Shown: positions 26,907-35,994 of the stretch, piece after piece
How positions within the stretch are numbered: position 1 is the first letter of the stretch
How the letters are laid out: the number at the start of each line of letters is the position of its first letter
From: Brevirhabdus pacifica
Lineage (GTDB): Bacteria > Pseudomonadota > Alphaproteobacteria > Rhodobacterales > Rhodobacteraceae
NCBI RefSeq assembly: GCF_002797755.1
Contig: NZ_PGFI01000014.1
Span: forward strand, 124,001-188,000
DNA: 64,000 nucleotides
Reading direction: 5' to 3'
The notes under the pieces: generated by a model
Told to the model about the DNA's origin: nothing
The model's database searches: none
The model's input: the letters and a program-made list of their open reading frames with translations, nothing else
Made by a program: the position numbers and the translations under genes

Positions 26907-27521
26907 ATGGATCGAAACGCGGCCGCCGGGGCCTCATCCTCGGGTCCTGCAAACTCCGGTTCGGGTGGGCCCGGGCAGCGTCCCGGTCATGTGCTGGTGC
27001 TGGGCGGTGCGGCGTCGGGCAAATCCCGGACCGCAGAGACATTGGTGACACGGCTTGCGGAAAAGCGCGGTCTGACCCGGGTCTACCTTGCGACCGCGCG
27101 GATCCATGATGACGAGATGCGCGCGAAAGTGCGGCGCCATGAGCTTCAGCGCGGGCCGGGCTGGACAACCCGCGAAGTGCCGCTAGATGTACCTCAAGCC
27201 CTGTCCAGCCTGTCTGCGCAGAACGTTGTTTTGCTGGACTGTGCGACATTGTGGCTTACCAATCTGTTACTCGAGGGGCACGATCTCGAGGCTGAGCAAA
27301 CCCGCCTGATCTCGGCACTTCACGGCGCCGAGGCGCCCGTCTTCATAGTTTCCAACGAGGTAGGGGCGGGAATCGTTCCCGAAAACGCGCTGGCGCGGCA
27401 ATTCCGCGAGGCACAGGGCCAGCTGAACCAGCGTCTTGCCGGCGCGGTCGAGAACGTGGTCGCCGTGATGGCGGGTCTGCCGCTAGTGCTGAAGGGGACC
27501 GATCCCGCGGGTTGGACATGA
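26907..27521 (+). CDS. cobU: Adenosylcobinamide kinase/adenosylcobinamide-phosphate guanylyltransferase
   Basis: CobU (CobP) phosphorylates adenosylcobinamide and adds GMP, preparing the nucleotide loop of cobalamin. The 204-residue protein shows a P-loop VLVLGGAASGKSRTAE near residues 30-45, LATARIHDDEMRAKVRRH, DCATLWLTNLL and FIVSNEVGAGIVPENALAR, all characteristic. A glycine/serine-rich N-terminal tail of about 25 residues precedes the P-loop. The ATG at 26907 is supported by GGAAA about 7 nt upstream. The stop overlaps the next gene as ATGA. No cobalamin riboswitch is recognisable in the 75-bp leader. Confidence 0.95.
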   Translation: MDRNAAAGASSSGPANSGSGGPGQRPGHVLVLGGAASGKSRTAETLVTRLAEKRGLTRVYLATARIHDDEMRAKVRRHELQRGPGWTTREVPLDVPQALSSLSAQNVVLLDCATLWLTNLLLEGHDLEAEQTRLISALHGAEAPVFIVSNEVGAGIVPENALARQFREAQGQLNQRLAGAVENVVAVMAGLPLVLKGTDPAGWT

Positions 27522-28126
27522 GCGGTGCCGGGACGGCCGGGGTGCGCCTTTGGTGGGTGCGTCATGGCCCCACCAATTGCCGCACGATGCTGGGTTGGAC
27601 GGACCTTCCGGCCGATCTGGGCGACCGGGCGGCGCTGGACCGGCTGAACGCGCGCCTGCCGGCCGGCGCGCCTGTGATCTCCTCGGACCTGGGGCGGGCG
27701 GTGATGACCGCCGACGCGCTTTCCGCGGGCCGCCTGCGCCTGCCCCATGACCCCGACCTTCGCGAGATCAACTTCGGCCTCTGGGAGCAGCGCAGCGCCG
27801 AGGAAGCCGAGCGCGACGGCCCGGGCGACATCCGCGCCTTCTGGGAACGGCCGGGTGCGGTTGCGGCCCCCGAAGGCGAAAGCTGGGACCAGCTTTGCGC
27901 CCGGGTGAACCGTGGCGCCGACCGCCTCCTGGGATTAGCCCGAAGCGGCGAGATCGCGCGCGACGTGATCGTCGTGGCCCACCTGGGCGCGATCCTGACC
28001 CAGGTGCAACGGGCCCGCCGCCTGACGGCCTATGGGGCGCTGGGCCAGAAGATCGACAACCTGTCCCTGACCCGCCTGCGCCACGAAGGTGCGTGGCAGG
28101 CCGAATGCGTCAACCTCGTGCCTTAG
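27518..28126 (+). CDS. Histidine phosphatase family protein, possible alpha-ribazole phosphatase
   Basis: This 202-residue protein has the phosphoglycerate-mutase-like signature WWVRHGPTN at the N-terminus, SSDLGRAVMTADAL, REINFGLWEQRS and IVVAHLGAIL. In CobC-type enzymes the second histidine motif usually reads VxHGG; here HLG. Its ATG at 27518 overlaps the cobU stop, so the pair is cotranslated. CobC removes phosphate from alpha-ribazole phosphate late in cobalamin synthesis, and coupling to cobU makes that the best guess. Broad-specificity sugar phosphatases share the same fold, so I leave the symbol blank. Confidence 0.75.
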   Translation: MSGAGTAGVRLWWVRHGPTNCRTMLGWTDLPADLGDRAALDRLNARLPAGAPVISSDLGRAVMTADALSAGRLRLPHDPDLREINFGLWEQRSAEEAERDGPGDIRAFWERPGAVAAPEGESWDQLCARVNRGADRLLGLARSGEIARDVIVVAHLGAILTQVQRARRLTAYGALGQKIDNLSLTRLRHEGAWQAECVNLVP

Positions 28127-28141
28127 GGTGCTGTCGCGCGT

Positions 28142-29281
28142 TCAGTCGCCGTACCCCGTCATCTCCAGATATCCCTTGCCCCTGTGGCTGCCCTCAAAGC
28201 TGATCGGCCCTTCCCAGTAGGGCGGCGAGACATCCATCCAGCTTTCGGGGTTGAGCGGGCGGGTGGTGATATCGAGGCCGCGTTCCGCGATGCGCAGCCG
28301 CCAGGCCACGGGCACCCGCCGCCCGTCAATCCTGGCGTATTCCAGCGGATCCATCACGATCGCGCCGGGGGGGAGGGGCGTGGCCTGACCGTCGCGCGTG
28401 ATCCAGGTGCCCGAGGTAAAGCCCGGCCCTTCCGCCTCGCGCAGGCGGAAGGCCATCACCTTCGTGCCGTCCTCCAGCCCCAGCGAGAACCAGTCCCACC
28501 CCTCCTGCCCCGCAGAGAGGGGTTGGGAGGACCATTCCCGGTCCAGCCAGGCCGTTCCTTCGACCGCCAACCCGGCGGCGCCCGCGCCCGGCGGCAGGAA
28601 CAGCTGGCCCGAAACCCTGTAGAAGGGCTGGGAATAGTAACGGCTGGCTTGCCCCTCGGCCGACTTCACCGAGTAGCCGCCTTGCCCGTGCGCGACCAGC
28701 GGCCCCTCGGCCCGCAGCGCAAGATCGAAGGCGAAGCCGGGCGCGGCGGCGCGCAGTTCCAGCCGGTCCAGCGCGTCAGGGTCGGCGGGGCGGGGATCCT
28801 CTGTGACCTCCGCGTCCGCGACCATTTCCCAATCGTCGATCCAGGCCGCGAAGGGGGTGGCGCGGGCACCGGCATGGCCCAGCCCGCCCCGAGCCAGGCG
28901 CTGGGCGCTGAAATGGCGCTCGGGCGTGGTCAGGCCGGCGTGGCCCAGCCAGACCTGGGGCGAGGACCAGTTGACCCCCCCTATATCGCTGTCGCCAGGG
29001 CGCAGGGCGCTGCGGAACAGGGTCCATTGCACCCCGTATTCGCGCCCGTCGGCCCCCCGCAGGTTGGCCGTCAGGTACCACCACTCGATCCGGAAGCCGG
29101 GGTGGGGGCCGTGGTCGCGGGGAAAGTCCAGCGCGCGGCCGGGGTCGGGAAGGGCATATCCCTGCGCATCCCGGCCCAGCCCGGCAAAGCCCTGAGCAAG
29201 GGCCGGGCCGGAGAAGATGCAGGCCAGCAGCAGGGCGATCAGCCTGCGGGCAAAGGGATATGGCGGGATCCTAGCGCTCAT
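28142..29281 (-). CDS. AttH-like lipocalin/carotenoid hydratase-fold secreted protein
   Basis: A 379-residue exported protein with signal peptide LLACIFSGPALAQG near residues 18-31. The mature part contains FRIEWWYLTANLRGADGREY and ISFEGSHRGKGYLEMTGYGD, typical of the AttH/CrtC superfamily of paired lipocalin-like barrels. AttH proteins are encoded with an AttE ATPase and AttFG permease, as here; the substrate is unknown. The true carotenoid hydratases share the fold, but the ABC context argues against a pigment role. ATG at 29281 overlaps the permease stop by 11 nt; TTG at 29287 is an alternative. Confidence 0.82.
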   Translation of the reverse strand: MSARIPPYPFARRLIALLLACIFSGPALAQGFAGLGRDAQGYALPDPGRALDFPRDHGPHPGFRIEWWYLTANLRGADGREYGVQWTLFRSALRPGDSDIGGVNWSSPQVWLGHAGLTTPERHFSAQRLARGGLGHAGARATPFAAWIDDWEMVADAEVTEDPRPADPDALDRLELRAAAPGFAFDLALRAEGPLVAHGQGGYSVKSAEGQASRYYSQPFYRVSGQLFLPPGAGAAGLAVEGTAWLDREWSSQPLSAGQEGWDWFSLGLEDGTKVMAFRLREAEGPGFTSGTWITRDGQATPLPPGAIVMDPLEYARIDGRRVPVAWRLRIAERGLDITTRPLNPESWMDVSPPYWEGPISFEGSHRGKGYLEMTGYGD

Positions 29282-31820
29282 GGGCAAAGACCTGAAGGAA
29301 GGTGGTGGGCGGGGTTCGGGCCAGCCTGCGCACCGGGATCGCCGCGGCCAGCAGGGCCGCCACCACGGCCAGCGCCAGCAGGATCGCCCAGTCGGCCGGG
29401 AAAAGCTGCATCGGCAATCGCCAGCCGAAGGCCGCGACGTTCACCACCGCCAGCAGCACCCAGGCCAATAGCAGGCCCAGCGGCAGCGCCAGCAGGAAGG
29501 TCGCCACCGCCAGCAGGACCGAGCGCCCAAGCTCCAGCATCGCCAGCTTGCGCCGGGTCAGGCCCATGGCCCAGACCGGCGCAAGCTGTGGCAGGCGCAT
29601 CTGCGACAGGGTGAGAAGCGAGGTGAAGATCGCGAAGGCGGCAACCGAGAGGGTCAGCGCGTTGAGGGCGGCGGTCACGGTGAATGTCTGCTCGAATATG
29701 CGCAGGGACCGGGCTTTCAGCGCCGCCTGGTCGATCAGGGCTGCGGGCGGCAACGCGAACCGCTGGCGCAGCCGGGCGGTCAGGCCGGCAACCGCGTCCG
29801 CCGGGGCCCGCACCACCAGACGCCGCCCCTCGGCCCCGGGATAGCGCGCGCGCAGGGGCGGTGGAGAGATCAGGACCTGCCCCTCGAGATTGCCGAAGTC
29901 GGAATAGACCCCGACCACCGCCAGCGGCGCGCCCCCGATGTTCAGCGCGTCGCCAGGCCCGATACCGTCCTGCCGCCAAAGCTGTTCGTTGACCATGGCA
30001 CCGGTTCCGTCGGCCACCCTGTCCCAGGCGTCGGGCAGGGCGGTGAGGACCGGCCAGTTGCGGCGATAGGTGGCATGATCGGTGATCCCGTAGATCGTTG
30101 CCGCGCGCGGCCCCGCCGGTGTCGCGACCCTGCCTTCGGCGCGCCAGAGGGGCAGGACGGCGTCAGCCCGGCCCGCAAGCCAGCCAGCGATGGCGCGGGC
30201 TTCGGCATCGCTGCGGGCGGTGACGTAAAGTTCGGCCGCCAGCCGCTGGTCGAGGTAGGCGGTGAAGGTCTGGCGGAAGCTAGAGACCATTGTGCCGACG
30301 CCGATGTTGGCCGCCAGGGCAAGCAGCAGCGCCATCAGGGCCAGCGACAGGCCGGGAAGCTGCTGGCGCGTGTCGGCCCAGAACCATTCGCGCAACGGGC
30401 CGGGAGCCAGCCATCGTGTCAGCCGGTGCCCCAGCGACAGGCCCGCCCCCAGCAGGGTCGGCAACAGCAGCGCGGCCCCAAGCAGCAGCATCGCCAGAAG
30501 GGAAAAGCCCGCCAAAAGGCGGCCCGGCTGATCGCCGGCAAGGGGGGCCAGAACCCCGGCACCCCAACGGGCCGTCGCTGCCGCCCCCGCCAGCAGGCCA
30601 AGCCCGGCCAGCGCCTGGACCCGGTGGCCGCCCCGGCTGGCCATCGCCCAGGCCCGGGGCCGCGCGGGGGCCAGCACCGGCAGGCGGACCACCTGCGCCA
30701 AAGCGCCCGCCGCCGCGATCAGTGTGCCCAGCAGTGCAACCGCCAGCCCTCCAAGCCACCAGACGGGCCGAAACGACAGGCCGCCCGCGATCCGGGCGCC
30801 GTAAAGCCCTTCGAGCGTGGCCGAGACATCGGGCAGCAGCGTCGCGGCCACTCCGTAGCCCATCGCCACGCCCAGCAGGCCGGCCACCAGCGCCAGCGCC
30901 AGCAACTCGACCAACAGCGCCGCGATCAGCGTGGCAAGGGGCACGCCAAGGGCGCGCAGGGTGCGGAAGACGCCGCGCCGCTGCTCCATCGCAAGGCCGA
31001 TGGCACCGTGGACGATGAAAAGCCCGACGGCGAATGCCAGCAGGCCGAAGGCGGTCAAGTTGAGGTGGAAACTGTCCGCCAGCCGCCCGACACCGCCCGT
31101 CTGCGCGCCGTCGAGGGCGCTGCCCGCAGCGACGCGTCTCAGCCCGGGGGCGAGGGTTTCCAGAGGCGGCGCCCACACCGCCGGGGGCTCCAGCACGATC
31201 AGCCGGTCGATGGCACCCGGCCGGCCCAGCAAGCGTTGCGCGACGGAGATGTCGGTCAGCAGCAGACCGGGGGGAAGCATATCCGAGGGCGCCAGCGGCG
31301 GCAGGGCGGCGCGGGCGGTCGGGGCAAGGGTGGCCAGCGTCTCGGGCGCGGCGAAGGCCCGTTCGTAGGTCGGCGCGGCCTCCTCCCCCGGGATTACGCC
31401 CTGGGCCTCGCCCGCTGTGGCGTCAGGGGGCGGCAGCGACAGGTAATCCACCCCCAGCACCGAAAGCCGCCCAATGTCGGGCGGCAACTCCCCCTCGATC
31501 ACCGGGGCCACGCGCCAGCCGGCCCGGCGCAGGCGCACGAAATCGGTCAGATCCACGCCGCCGCCGGTTACGGTCGGGACAAGGCTGTCGCGCTGGTCCT
31601 GGCCCAGCACCGCTGCCGCCCGGGCATAGCTGGCCCGCGCCTCGGCATTGATCGCCTGCACCCCGGACCACAGGGCCGTGGCAAGCGCCAGGCCCAGCAC
31701 CAGCGTCAGAAGTTGAAGCGGCTGGCGGAGCCAGTAGGACAGGAGCGCCGCCATCACGGGGCGGAAAAGGGCGTCCGTTGGCGAAGGCGGGGCAGGGGGT
31801 GATTGGCCCGCGCCGCTCAT
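29271..31820 (-). CDS. ABC transporter permease with two FtsX-like domains (AttFG-like)
   Basis: An 849-residue inner-membrane protein with an N-terminal helix (LTLVLGLALATALWSGVQ), a large periplasmic part, several central helices, and a C-terminal FtsX set ending LAVVAALLAAAIPVRRLART. The size and two membrane blocks fit a fused AttF-AttG or MacB-like duplicated permease that works by mechanotransmission rather than by a classical translocation channel. Its ATG overlaps the ATPase stop as ATGA and its own end overlaps the lipocalin-like gene, so three genes act together. The cargo cannot be read from sequence; lipid, lipoprotein or peptide export are all possible. Confidence 0.87.
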   Translation of the reverse strand: MSGAGQSPPAPPSPTDALFRPVMAALLSYWLRQPLQLLTLVLGLALATALWSGVQAINAEARASYARAAAVLGQDQRDSLVPTVTGGGVDLTDFVRLRRAGWRVAPVIEGELPPDIGRLSVLGVDYLSLPPPDATAGEAQGVIPGEEAAPTYERAFAAPETLATLAPTARAALPPLAPSDMLPPGLLLTDISVAQRLLGRPGAIDRLIVLEPPAVWAPPLETLAPGLRRVAAGSALDGAQTGGVGRLADSFHLNLTAFGLLAFAVGLFIVHGAIGLAMEQRRGVFRTLRALGVPLATLIAALLVELLALALVAGLLGVAMGYGVAATLLPDVSATLEGLYGARIAGGLSFRPVWWLGGLAVALLGTLIAAAGALAQVVRLPVLAPARPRAWAMASRGGHRVQALAGLGLLAGAAATARWGAGVLAPLAGDQPGRLLAGFSLLAMLLLGAALLLPTLLGAGLSLGHRLTRWLAPGPLREWFWADTRQQLPGLSLALMALLLALAANIGVGTMVSSFRQTFTAYLDQRLAAELYVTARSDAEARAIAGWLAGRADAVLPLWRAEGRVATPAGPRAATIYGITDHATYRRNWPVLTALPDAWDRVADGTGAMVNEQLWRQDGIGPGDALNIGGAPLAVVGVYSDFGNLEGQVLISPPPLRARYPGAEGRRLVVRAPADAVAGLTARLRQRFALPPAALIDQAALKARSLRIFEQTFTVTAALNALTLSVAAFAIFTSLLTLSQMRLPQLAPVWAMGLTRRKLAMLELGRSVLLAVATFLLALPLGLLLAWVLLAVVNVAAFGWRLPMQLFPADWAILLALAVVAALLAAAIPVRRLARTPPTTFLQVFAHER

Positions 31821-32473
31821 GCCAGCCGGCCCGCGTGCAGGCGCAGCCGACGATCAAGGCGACGGGCCAGCCGTTCGGAATGGGTGACCATCAGGAAGCC
31901 CGCGCCGGTCTCGGCCACCAGCTCGCGCATCAGCTCAAGCACCCCGTCGGCACTGGCCTCGTCCAGGTTGCCCGTCGGTTCGTCGGCCAGCAGGAGGCGC
32001 GGGCGGGCGGCGATGGCGCGCCCGATGGCGACCCGCTGCTGCTGGCCGCCCGATAGCTGCTCGGGGTAGCGCGAAAGCGTGGATGTCAGGCCCAGCCGCT
32101 CGGCCAGGGCCGCGATGCGATGCGGCTCGTGCCGCCCGGCCAGCCGCGCCTGGAAGGCCAGGTTGTCGGCAACGCTGAGCGAGGGGATCAGGTTGAATTG
32201 CTGAAAGACCAGGCCGATGTCCCGCCGTCGCAGGGCCGCCCGGCCGCGATCATCAAGTTTGCCCAGGTCCTGCCCGCCCAGAGAGACGTGGCCGCTATCG
32301 GCAGGCTCCAACGCGGCGAGGATATGCAGAAGGGTGCTTTTGCCCGACCCCGACTCGCCCGTCAGGGCGACGCTTTCGCCGGGCCGCATCGCCAGGTCGA
32401 CACCGCGCAGCACCTCGACCCGGCCCTCGCCGGTGCCGTGGGCCTTTGTGATGTCGCGTCCTTCCAGCAGCAT
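31817..32473 (-). CDS. ABC transporter ATP-binding protein (AttE/LolD/MacB-like)
   Basis: This 218-residue ATPase powers the FtsX-type permease encoded next to it. It has Walker A GESGSGKST near residue 40, the signature LSGGQQQRVAIGRAIAARP, Walker B LLLADEPTGNLDEAS and the switch histidine in MVTHSERLA. The sequence places it in the LolD/MacB/FtsE clade used by mechanotransmission ABC systems. AAGGAAGGA lies just upstream of the ATG. It heads the three-gene operon, divergent from the FAD-oxidase gene. Confidence 0.94.
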   Translation of the reverse strand: MLLEGRDITKAHGTGEGRVEVLRGVDLAMRPGESVALTGESGSGKSTLLHILAALEPADSGHVSLGGQDLGKLDDRGRAALRRRDIGLVFQQFNLIPSLSVADNLAFQARLAGRHEPHRIAALAERLGLTSTLSRYPEQLSGGQQQRVAIGRAIAARPRLLLADEPTGNLDEASADGVLELMRELVAETGAGFLMVTHSERLARRLDRRLRLHAGRLA

Positions 32474-32604
32474 CGCGGTCCTTCCTTACCTGGCGCTTCA
32501 GCCTCGGGGGGAACGGGGGCGGGCGCAAGGGCCCGCGGCCCCTTTTCATTTACGTGACGGGCTGTAACGTGCGGCCCAACCCGCCAATAACAGGATTGTC
32601 TCAA

Positions 32605-34050
32605 ATGTCCGCCGATACCCAGAACCCCGCCCAGGCCGCCAGCAGCACGCCGGCCAATCCCACCGCGAACCTCCGCAACGACGGGGGCATCGCCACCGTC
32701 TCGGACATCCTGGCCCAGCGGTTCGGTCCGCGTTTCGACACCGGCAAGTCCCAGCGCGAACAGCATGCCCATACGACGACATGGCTGCCGTCCCAGGCGC
32801 CCGACGGGGTGGTCTTTCCGCAGGATGTCGACGAAGTGCGCGAGATCGTCCGCATCTGTGCCGACCACCGGGTGCCCATCGTGCCCTTCGGCGCCGGCAC
32901 CTCGCTGGAGGGGCACGTGAACGCGCCGCTGGGGGGCATCTCGGTCGACATGCGCGACATGGACCGGGTGCTGGAGGTCAACGCCGAGGATATGGATTGC
33001 CGGGTGCAGCCGGGTGTGACGCGCAAGGCGCTCAACACCCACCTGCGCGACACGGGCCTTTTCTTTCCCATCGACCCGGGGGCGGATGCTTCGTTGGGCG
33101 GGATGGCTTCGACCCGGGCGTCGGGCACCAACGCGGTGCGCTACGGCACCATGAAGGACGTGGTGCTGGCGCTTCAGGCGGTCATGCCCTCGGGCGAGGT
33201 AGTGCGCACCGCGCGGCGGGCGCGCAAGACCTCGGCCGGCTACGACCTGACGCGGCTGATGGTCGGGTCCGAGGGGACGCTGGGCCTTATCACCGAGCTT
33301 ACCCTGCGCCTGACCGGCATCCCCGAGGCCATGAGCTCGGCCGTCTGCTCCTTCCCCAGTGTCGAGGCCGCCTGCGACGCGGTGATCGCCACGTTCCAGT
33401 TCGGCCTGCCGATGGCGCGGATCGAGCTGATGGACGCAATGTCGGTGCGGGCGGTGAACGCCTATTCGGGCCTGTCGCTGCCCCAGACGCCGCTGCTGCT
33501 GCTGGAATTCCACGGCTCCGAGGCGGGGGTGGCCGAGCAGGCCGCGACCTTCGGCGAGGTGGCGCGCGATCACGGCTCGACGGCCTTTGAATGGACGACG
33601 GATCCCGCCGAGCGGACGCGCCTGTGGCAGGCCCGGCACGACGCCTACTGGGCGATCCGCGCCCTGCGTCCCGATTCGGATGCGCTGGCGACCGACGTCT
33701 GCGTGCCCCTCTCGCGCCTGGCCGAGGCGGTGACCCGCTCCCAGCAGGAATGCGAGCGGATCGGTCTGACCGGGCCGGTGCTGGGTCACGTGGGCGACGG
33801 CAATTTCCACGTCACCCTGATGATCGCCCGCGAGGACGAGGCAGAGCGCGCCAAGGCACGGGAATACCTGTCGTGGCTGGCAGAGCTTGCGATTTCGATG
33901 GAGGGAACCTGCACCGGCGAGCATGGGATCGGCCAAGGCAAGCGCGCCTATCTCGAGGCCGAGCTGGGCGCGGGGGCCGTCAACATGATGCGGGCGATCA
34001 AGACGGCGGTCGATCCGCTGAATATCATGAATCCGGGCAAGATTTTGTGA
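32605..34050 (+). CDS. FAD-linked oxidoreductase (D-lactate/glycolate/2-hydroxyacid dehydrogenase family)
   Basis: A 481-residue flavoprotein of the GlcD/DLD family, which oxidises D-2-hydroxyacids to 2-oxoacids and passes electrons to the respiratory chain. The FAD-binding part has PFGAGTSLEGHVNAPLGG and PGADASLGGMASTRASGTNA, and the C-terminal oxidase part has GHVGDGNFHVTLM and CTGEHGIGQGKRAY. The ATG at 32605 has AGGA 9 nt upstream. A TRAP transporter follows 158 bp later on the same strand, suggesting that a transported hydroxy acid is its substrate. D-lactate, D-2-hydroxyglutarate and glycolate remain possible. Confidence 0.88.
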   Translation: MSADTQNPAQAASSTPANPTANLRNDGGIATVSDILAQRFGPRFDTGKSQREQHAHTTTWLPSQAPDGVVFPQDVDEVREIVRICADHRVPIVPFGAGTSLEGHVNAPLGGISVDMRDMDRVLEVNAEDMDCRVQPGVTRKALNTHLRDTGLFFPIDPGADASLGGMASTRASGTNAVRYGTMKDVVLALQAVMPSGEVVRTARRARKTSAGYDLTRLMVGSEGTLGLITELTLRLTGIPEAMSSAVCSFPSVEAACDAVIATFQFGLPMARIELMDAMSVRAVNAYSGLSLPQTPLLLLEFHGSEAGVAEQAATFGEVARDHGSTAFEWTTDPAERTRLWQARHDAYWAIRALRPDSDALATDVCVPLSRLAEAVTRSQQECERIGLTGPVLGHVGDGNFHVTLMIAREDEAERAKAREYLSWLAELAISMEGTCTGEHGIGQGKRAYLEAELGAGAVNMMRAIKTAVDPLNIMNPGKIL

Positions 34051-34172
34051 AAAACCTCAAGCTTTTCGCACTGAGCCTGAAATGGCTGTGCTAAGGTCCG
34101 GGCCGACGAAACCTGTCCCATCGTGTAATGTAATCGCGGATGACAGAATTTCGTTGTCACCAGGTTCCATAC

Positions 34173-34195
34173 TTTGGTAAGGAACTTTTACCAAA
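34173..34195. promoter_or_regulatory. Inverted repeat before dctP, possible operator or leader hairpin
   Basis: Perfect 8-bp arms TTTGGTAA (34173-34180) and TTACCAAA (34188-34195) flank a 7-nt spacer. The repeat ends 2 nt before the GGGAGG ribosome site of dctP, so it could be an operator or an RNA hairpin controlling translation. A weaker alternative pairing of GTTCC with GGAAC overlaps it. Confidence 0.45.
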
Positions 34196-34208
34196 TTGGG
34201 AGGATACC

Positions 34209-35303
34209 ATGAACAATTCCGTGAACCGTCGCCGCTTCATCAAGGGCGGCGCCGTGGCTGCCGGTGCGTCTCTTGCCGCACCTTCGATCGCGCGCGCGCA
34301 GGCGACCACGCTGAAGATGCAAGCTGCCTGGGGCGGCGGCATCTTCCTTGAGAACGCCAAATCCTTCGCCGAGCGGGTGAACGAGATGAGTGGCGGTTCG
34401 CTGAAGATCGAAGTCCTGTCGGTGGACTCGGTCGTCAAGACCAGCCAGATGCAGGACGCGGTCCACCGCGGCGTGCTCGACGCCTGTCACTACGTGTCGG
34501 CCTACTGGTACGGCAAGTCCAAGACCGCCTCGCTCTTCGGCACCGGTCCCTGCTTCGGCTGGTCCAGCCAGGAAGTTCTGGGCTGGGTCTACCAGGGCGG
34601 CGGCCAAGAGCTGTTCGACGAGCTGATGGCAGACCTCAAGCTCAACATCGTGTCCTTCTTCAACTCGCCGATGCCCGCCCAGCCGCTGGGTTGGTTCAAG
34701 GAAGAGATCAAGGACGCCAGCCAGATGAACGGCCTCAAGTACCGCACCGTCGGTCTTGCCGCCGACGTTCTGCTGGAAATGGGCATGTCCGTGGTTCAGC
34801 TTCCCGGCGGCGAGATCCAGCCCGCCATGAAGTCCGGCCTGATCGACGCGGCCGAGTTCAACAACCCGACCTCCGACCGTGACTTCGGCATGCAGGACGT
34901 CTCGAAGCACTACCACCTGGCCTCCTACCACCAGAGCCAGGAATTCTTCGAGATCTCCTTCAACAAGAAGAAGTTCGACGCGCTGTCGCCCGAGCATCAG
35001 GCGATCATCAAGAACGCTTCGATGGCCGAGAACTCCTGGTTCTACTGGCACAACACCAAGCGTTACTCGGACGACCTCATCAAGCTGCAGGAAGAGCAGG
35101 GCGTGAACGTTTACCGCACCCCCGACTCGGTGCTCGAGGCGCAGCTAGGCGCATGGGACACGGTCGTCGACCGGATCGTTTCCGAAGATCCGTTCTTCGC
35201 GAAGGTTCTCGACAGCCAGAAGGCCTATGCCAAGGACGTCATGAACTACCTGAACCTGAACCAGCCCGACTACAAGCTGGCCTACAACCACTACTTCAGC
35301 TGA
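34209..35303 (+). CDS. dctP: TRAP transporter substrate-binding protein (DctP family, 2-oxo/hydroxy acid type)
   Basis: The periplasmic receptor of a TRAP transporter, 364 residues. It starts with a twin-arginine-like signal NRRRFIKGGAVAAGASLA and a SIARAQA cleavage site. Segments DACHYVSAYWYGKSKTASLF, GGGQELFDELM and AAEFNNPTSDRDFGMQDV resemble the LctP/TakP subgroup that binds lactate or 2-oxo acids as dimers with a metal. GGGAGG lies 6 nt before the ATG at 34209. A strong stem-loop follows the stop, as often seen to favour high receptor levels over the permeases. The ligand is inferred only from family and from the hydroxyacid dehydrogenases on both sides. Confidence 0.92.
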   Translation: MNNSVNRRRFIKGGAVAAGASLAAPSIARAQATTLKMQAAWGGGIFLENAKSFAERVNEMSGGSLKIEVLSVDSVVKTSQMQDAVHRGVLDACHYVSAYWYGKSKTASLFGTGPCFGWSSQEVLGWVYQGGGQELFDELMADLKLNIVSFFNSPMPAQPLGWFKEEIKDASQMNGLKYRTVGLAADVLLEMGMSVVQLPGGEIQPAMKSGLIDAAEFNNPTSDRDFGMQDVSKHYHLASYHQSQEFFEISFNKKKFDALSPEHQAIIKNASMAENSWFYWHNTKRYSDDLIKLQEEQGVNVYRTPDSVLEAQLGAWDTVVDRIVSEDPFFAKVLDSQKAYAKDVMNYLNLNQPDYKLAYNHYFS

Positions 35304-35319
35304 TCTTGCGATCACACGG

Positions 35320-35352
35320 ATGCGGGGGCCAGGCGGCCCCCGCATTTCTATT
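35320..35352 (+). terminator. Stem-loop between dctP and dctQ (partial terminator or mRNA stabiliser)
   Basis: A perfect 11-bp stem (35320-35330 with 35335-35345, loop AGGC) is followed by TTCTATTCT. It stands between the receptor gene and dctQ in the same operon, a position where a leaky terminator or 3'-end stabiliser gives more receptor than permease. Confidence 0.75.
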
Positions 35353-35386
35353 CTGAGACCTGACAAGACCCCCCGGGAGGGAAGAC

Positions 35387-35956
35387 GTGAGAAACTTCAT
35401 CTATGCCATCGAAGGGCTGAGCATCTGGGTCGGACGCGCGTTCGGCTGGTGCATCCTGATCCTGACCCTCTCGGTCAGCTATGAGGTGTTCGTCCGCTAC
35501 GTACTCAATGCGCCCACGGTCTGGGCCTTCGACATGATGGTGCAGATGTACGGCGCCCTCTTGCTGATGGCGGGCCCCTATGCCTTGGCGCAGGACACCC
35601 ATGTGCGCGGCGACGTGCTGTACCGGTTGTTCTCGGTGCGCTGGCAGGCGCGCGTGGATTTCGTCCTCTACATCATCTTCTTCTTCCCCGGCATGCTGGC
35701 GCTGTTCTGGTACGGCTGGGAGATTGCCGCTGACAGCTGGCGCTACAAGGAAGTCAGCTGGAACAGCCCCGCCCGTATCCAGATCTATTTCTTCAAGACA
35801 CTGATCCCGCTGGCCGGTTTCCTGCTGATGGTGCAGGGCGTGGCCGAGATGATGCGGGCCTGGATCGCCATGCGAACCGGTGTCTGGATGGAACGACTGG
35901 ACGACGTGTACGAGACCGAGGACCTGCTGGTCCATGGTTCCGGCAAAGACACCTGA
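35387..35956 (+). CDS. dctQ: TRAP transporter small permease subunit
   Basis: DctQ is the four-helix small membrane subunit of TRAP transporters, pairing with DctM. The 189-residue protein has helices around WCILILTLSVSYEVFVRYVL, MMVQMYGALLLMAGPYALAQ, FVLYIIFFFPGMLALFWYG and PLAGFLLMVQGVAEMMRAW, and the DctQ hallmark AQDTHVRGDVLYRL after helix 2. The start is GTG at 35387, decided by GGGAGGGA 5 nt upstream; no ATG is near. It lies in dctPQM order. Confidence 0.94.
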   Translation: MRNFIYAIEGLSIWVGRAFGWCILILTLSVSYEVFVRYVLNAPTVWAFDMMVQMYGALLLMAGPYALAQDTHVRGDVLYRLFSVRWQARVDFVLYIIFFFPGMLALFWYGWEIAADSWRYKEVSWNSPARIQIYFFKTLIPLAGFLLMVQGVAEMMRAWIAMRTGVWMERLDDVYETEDLLVHGSGKDT

Positions 35957-35994
35957 GCCGGCCACGGCGTAGATAAAGACAAGAGAAGACGACT

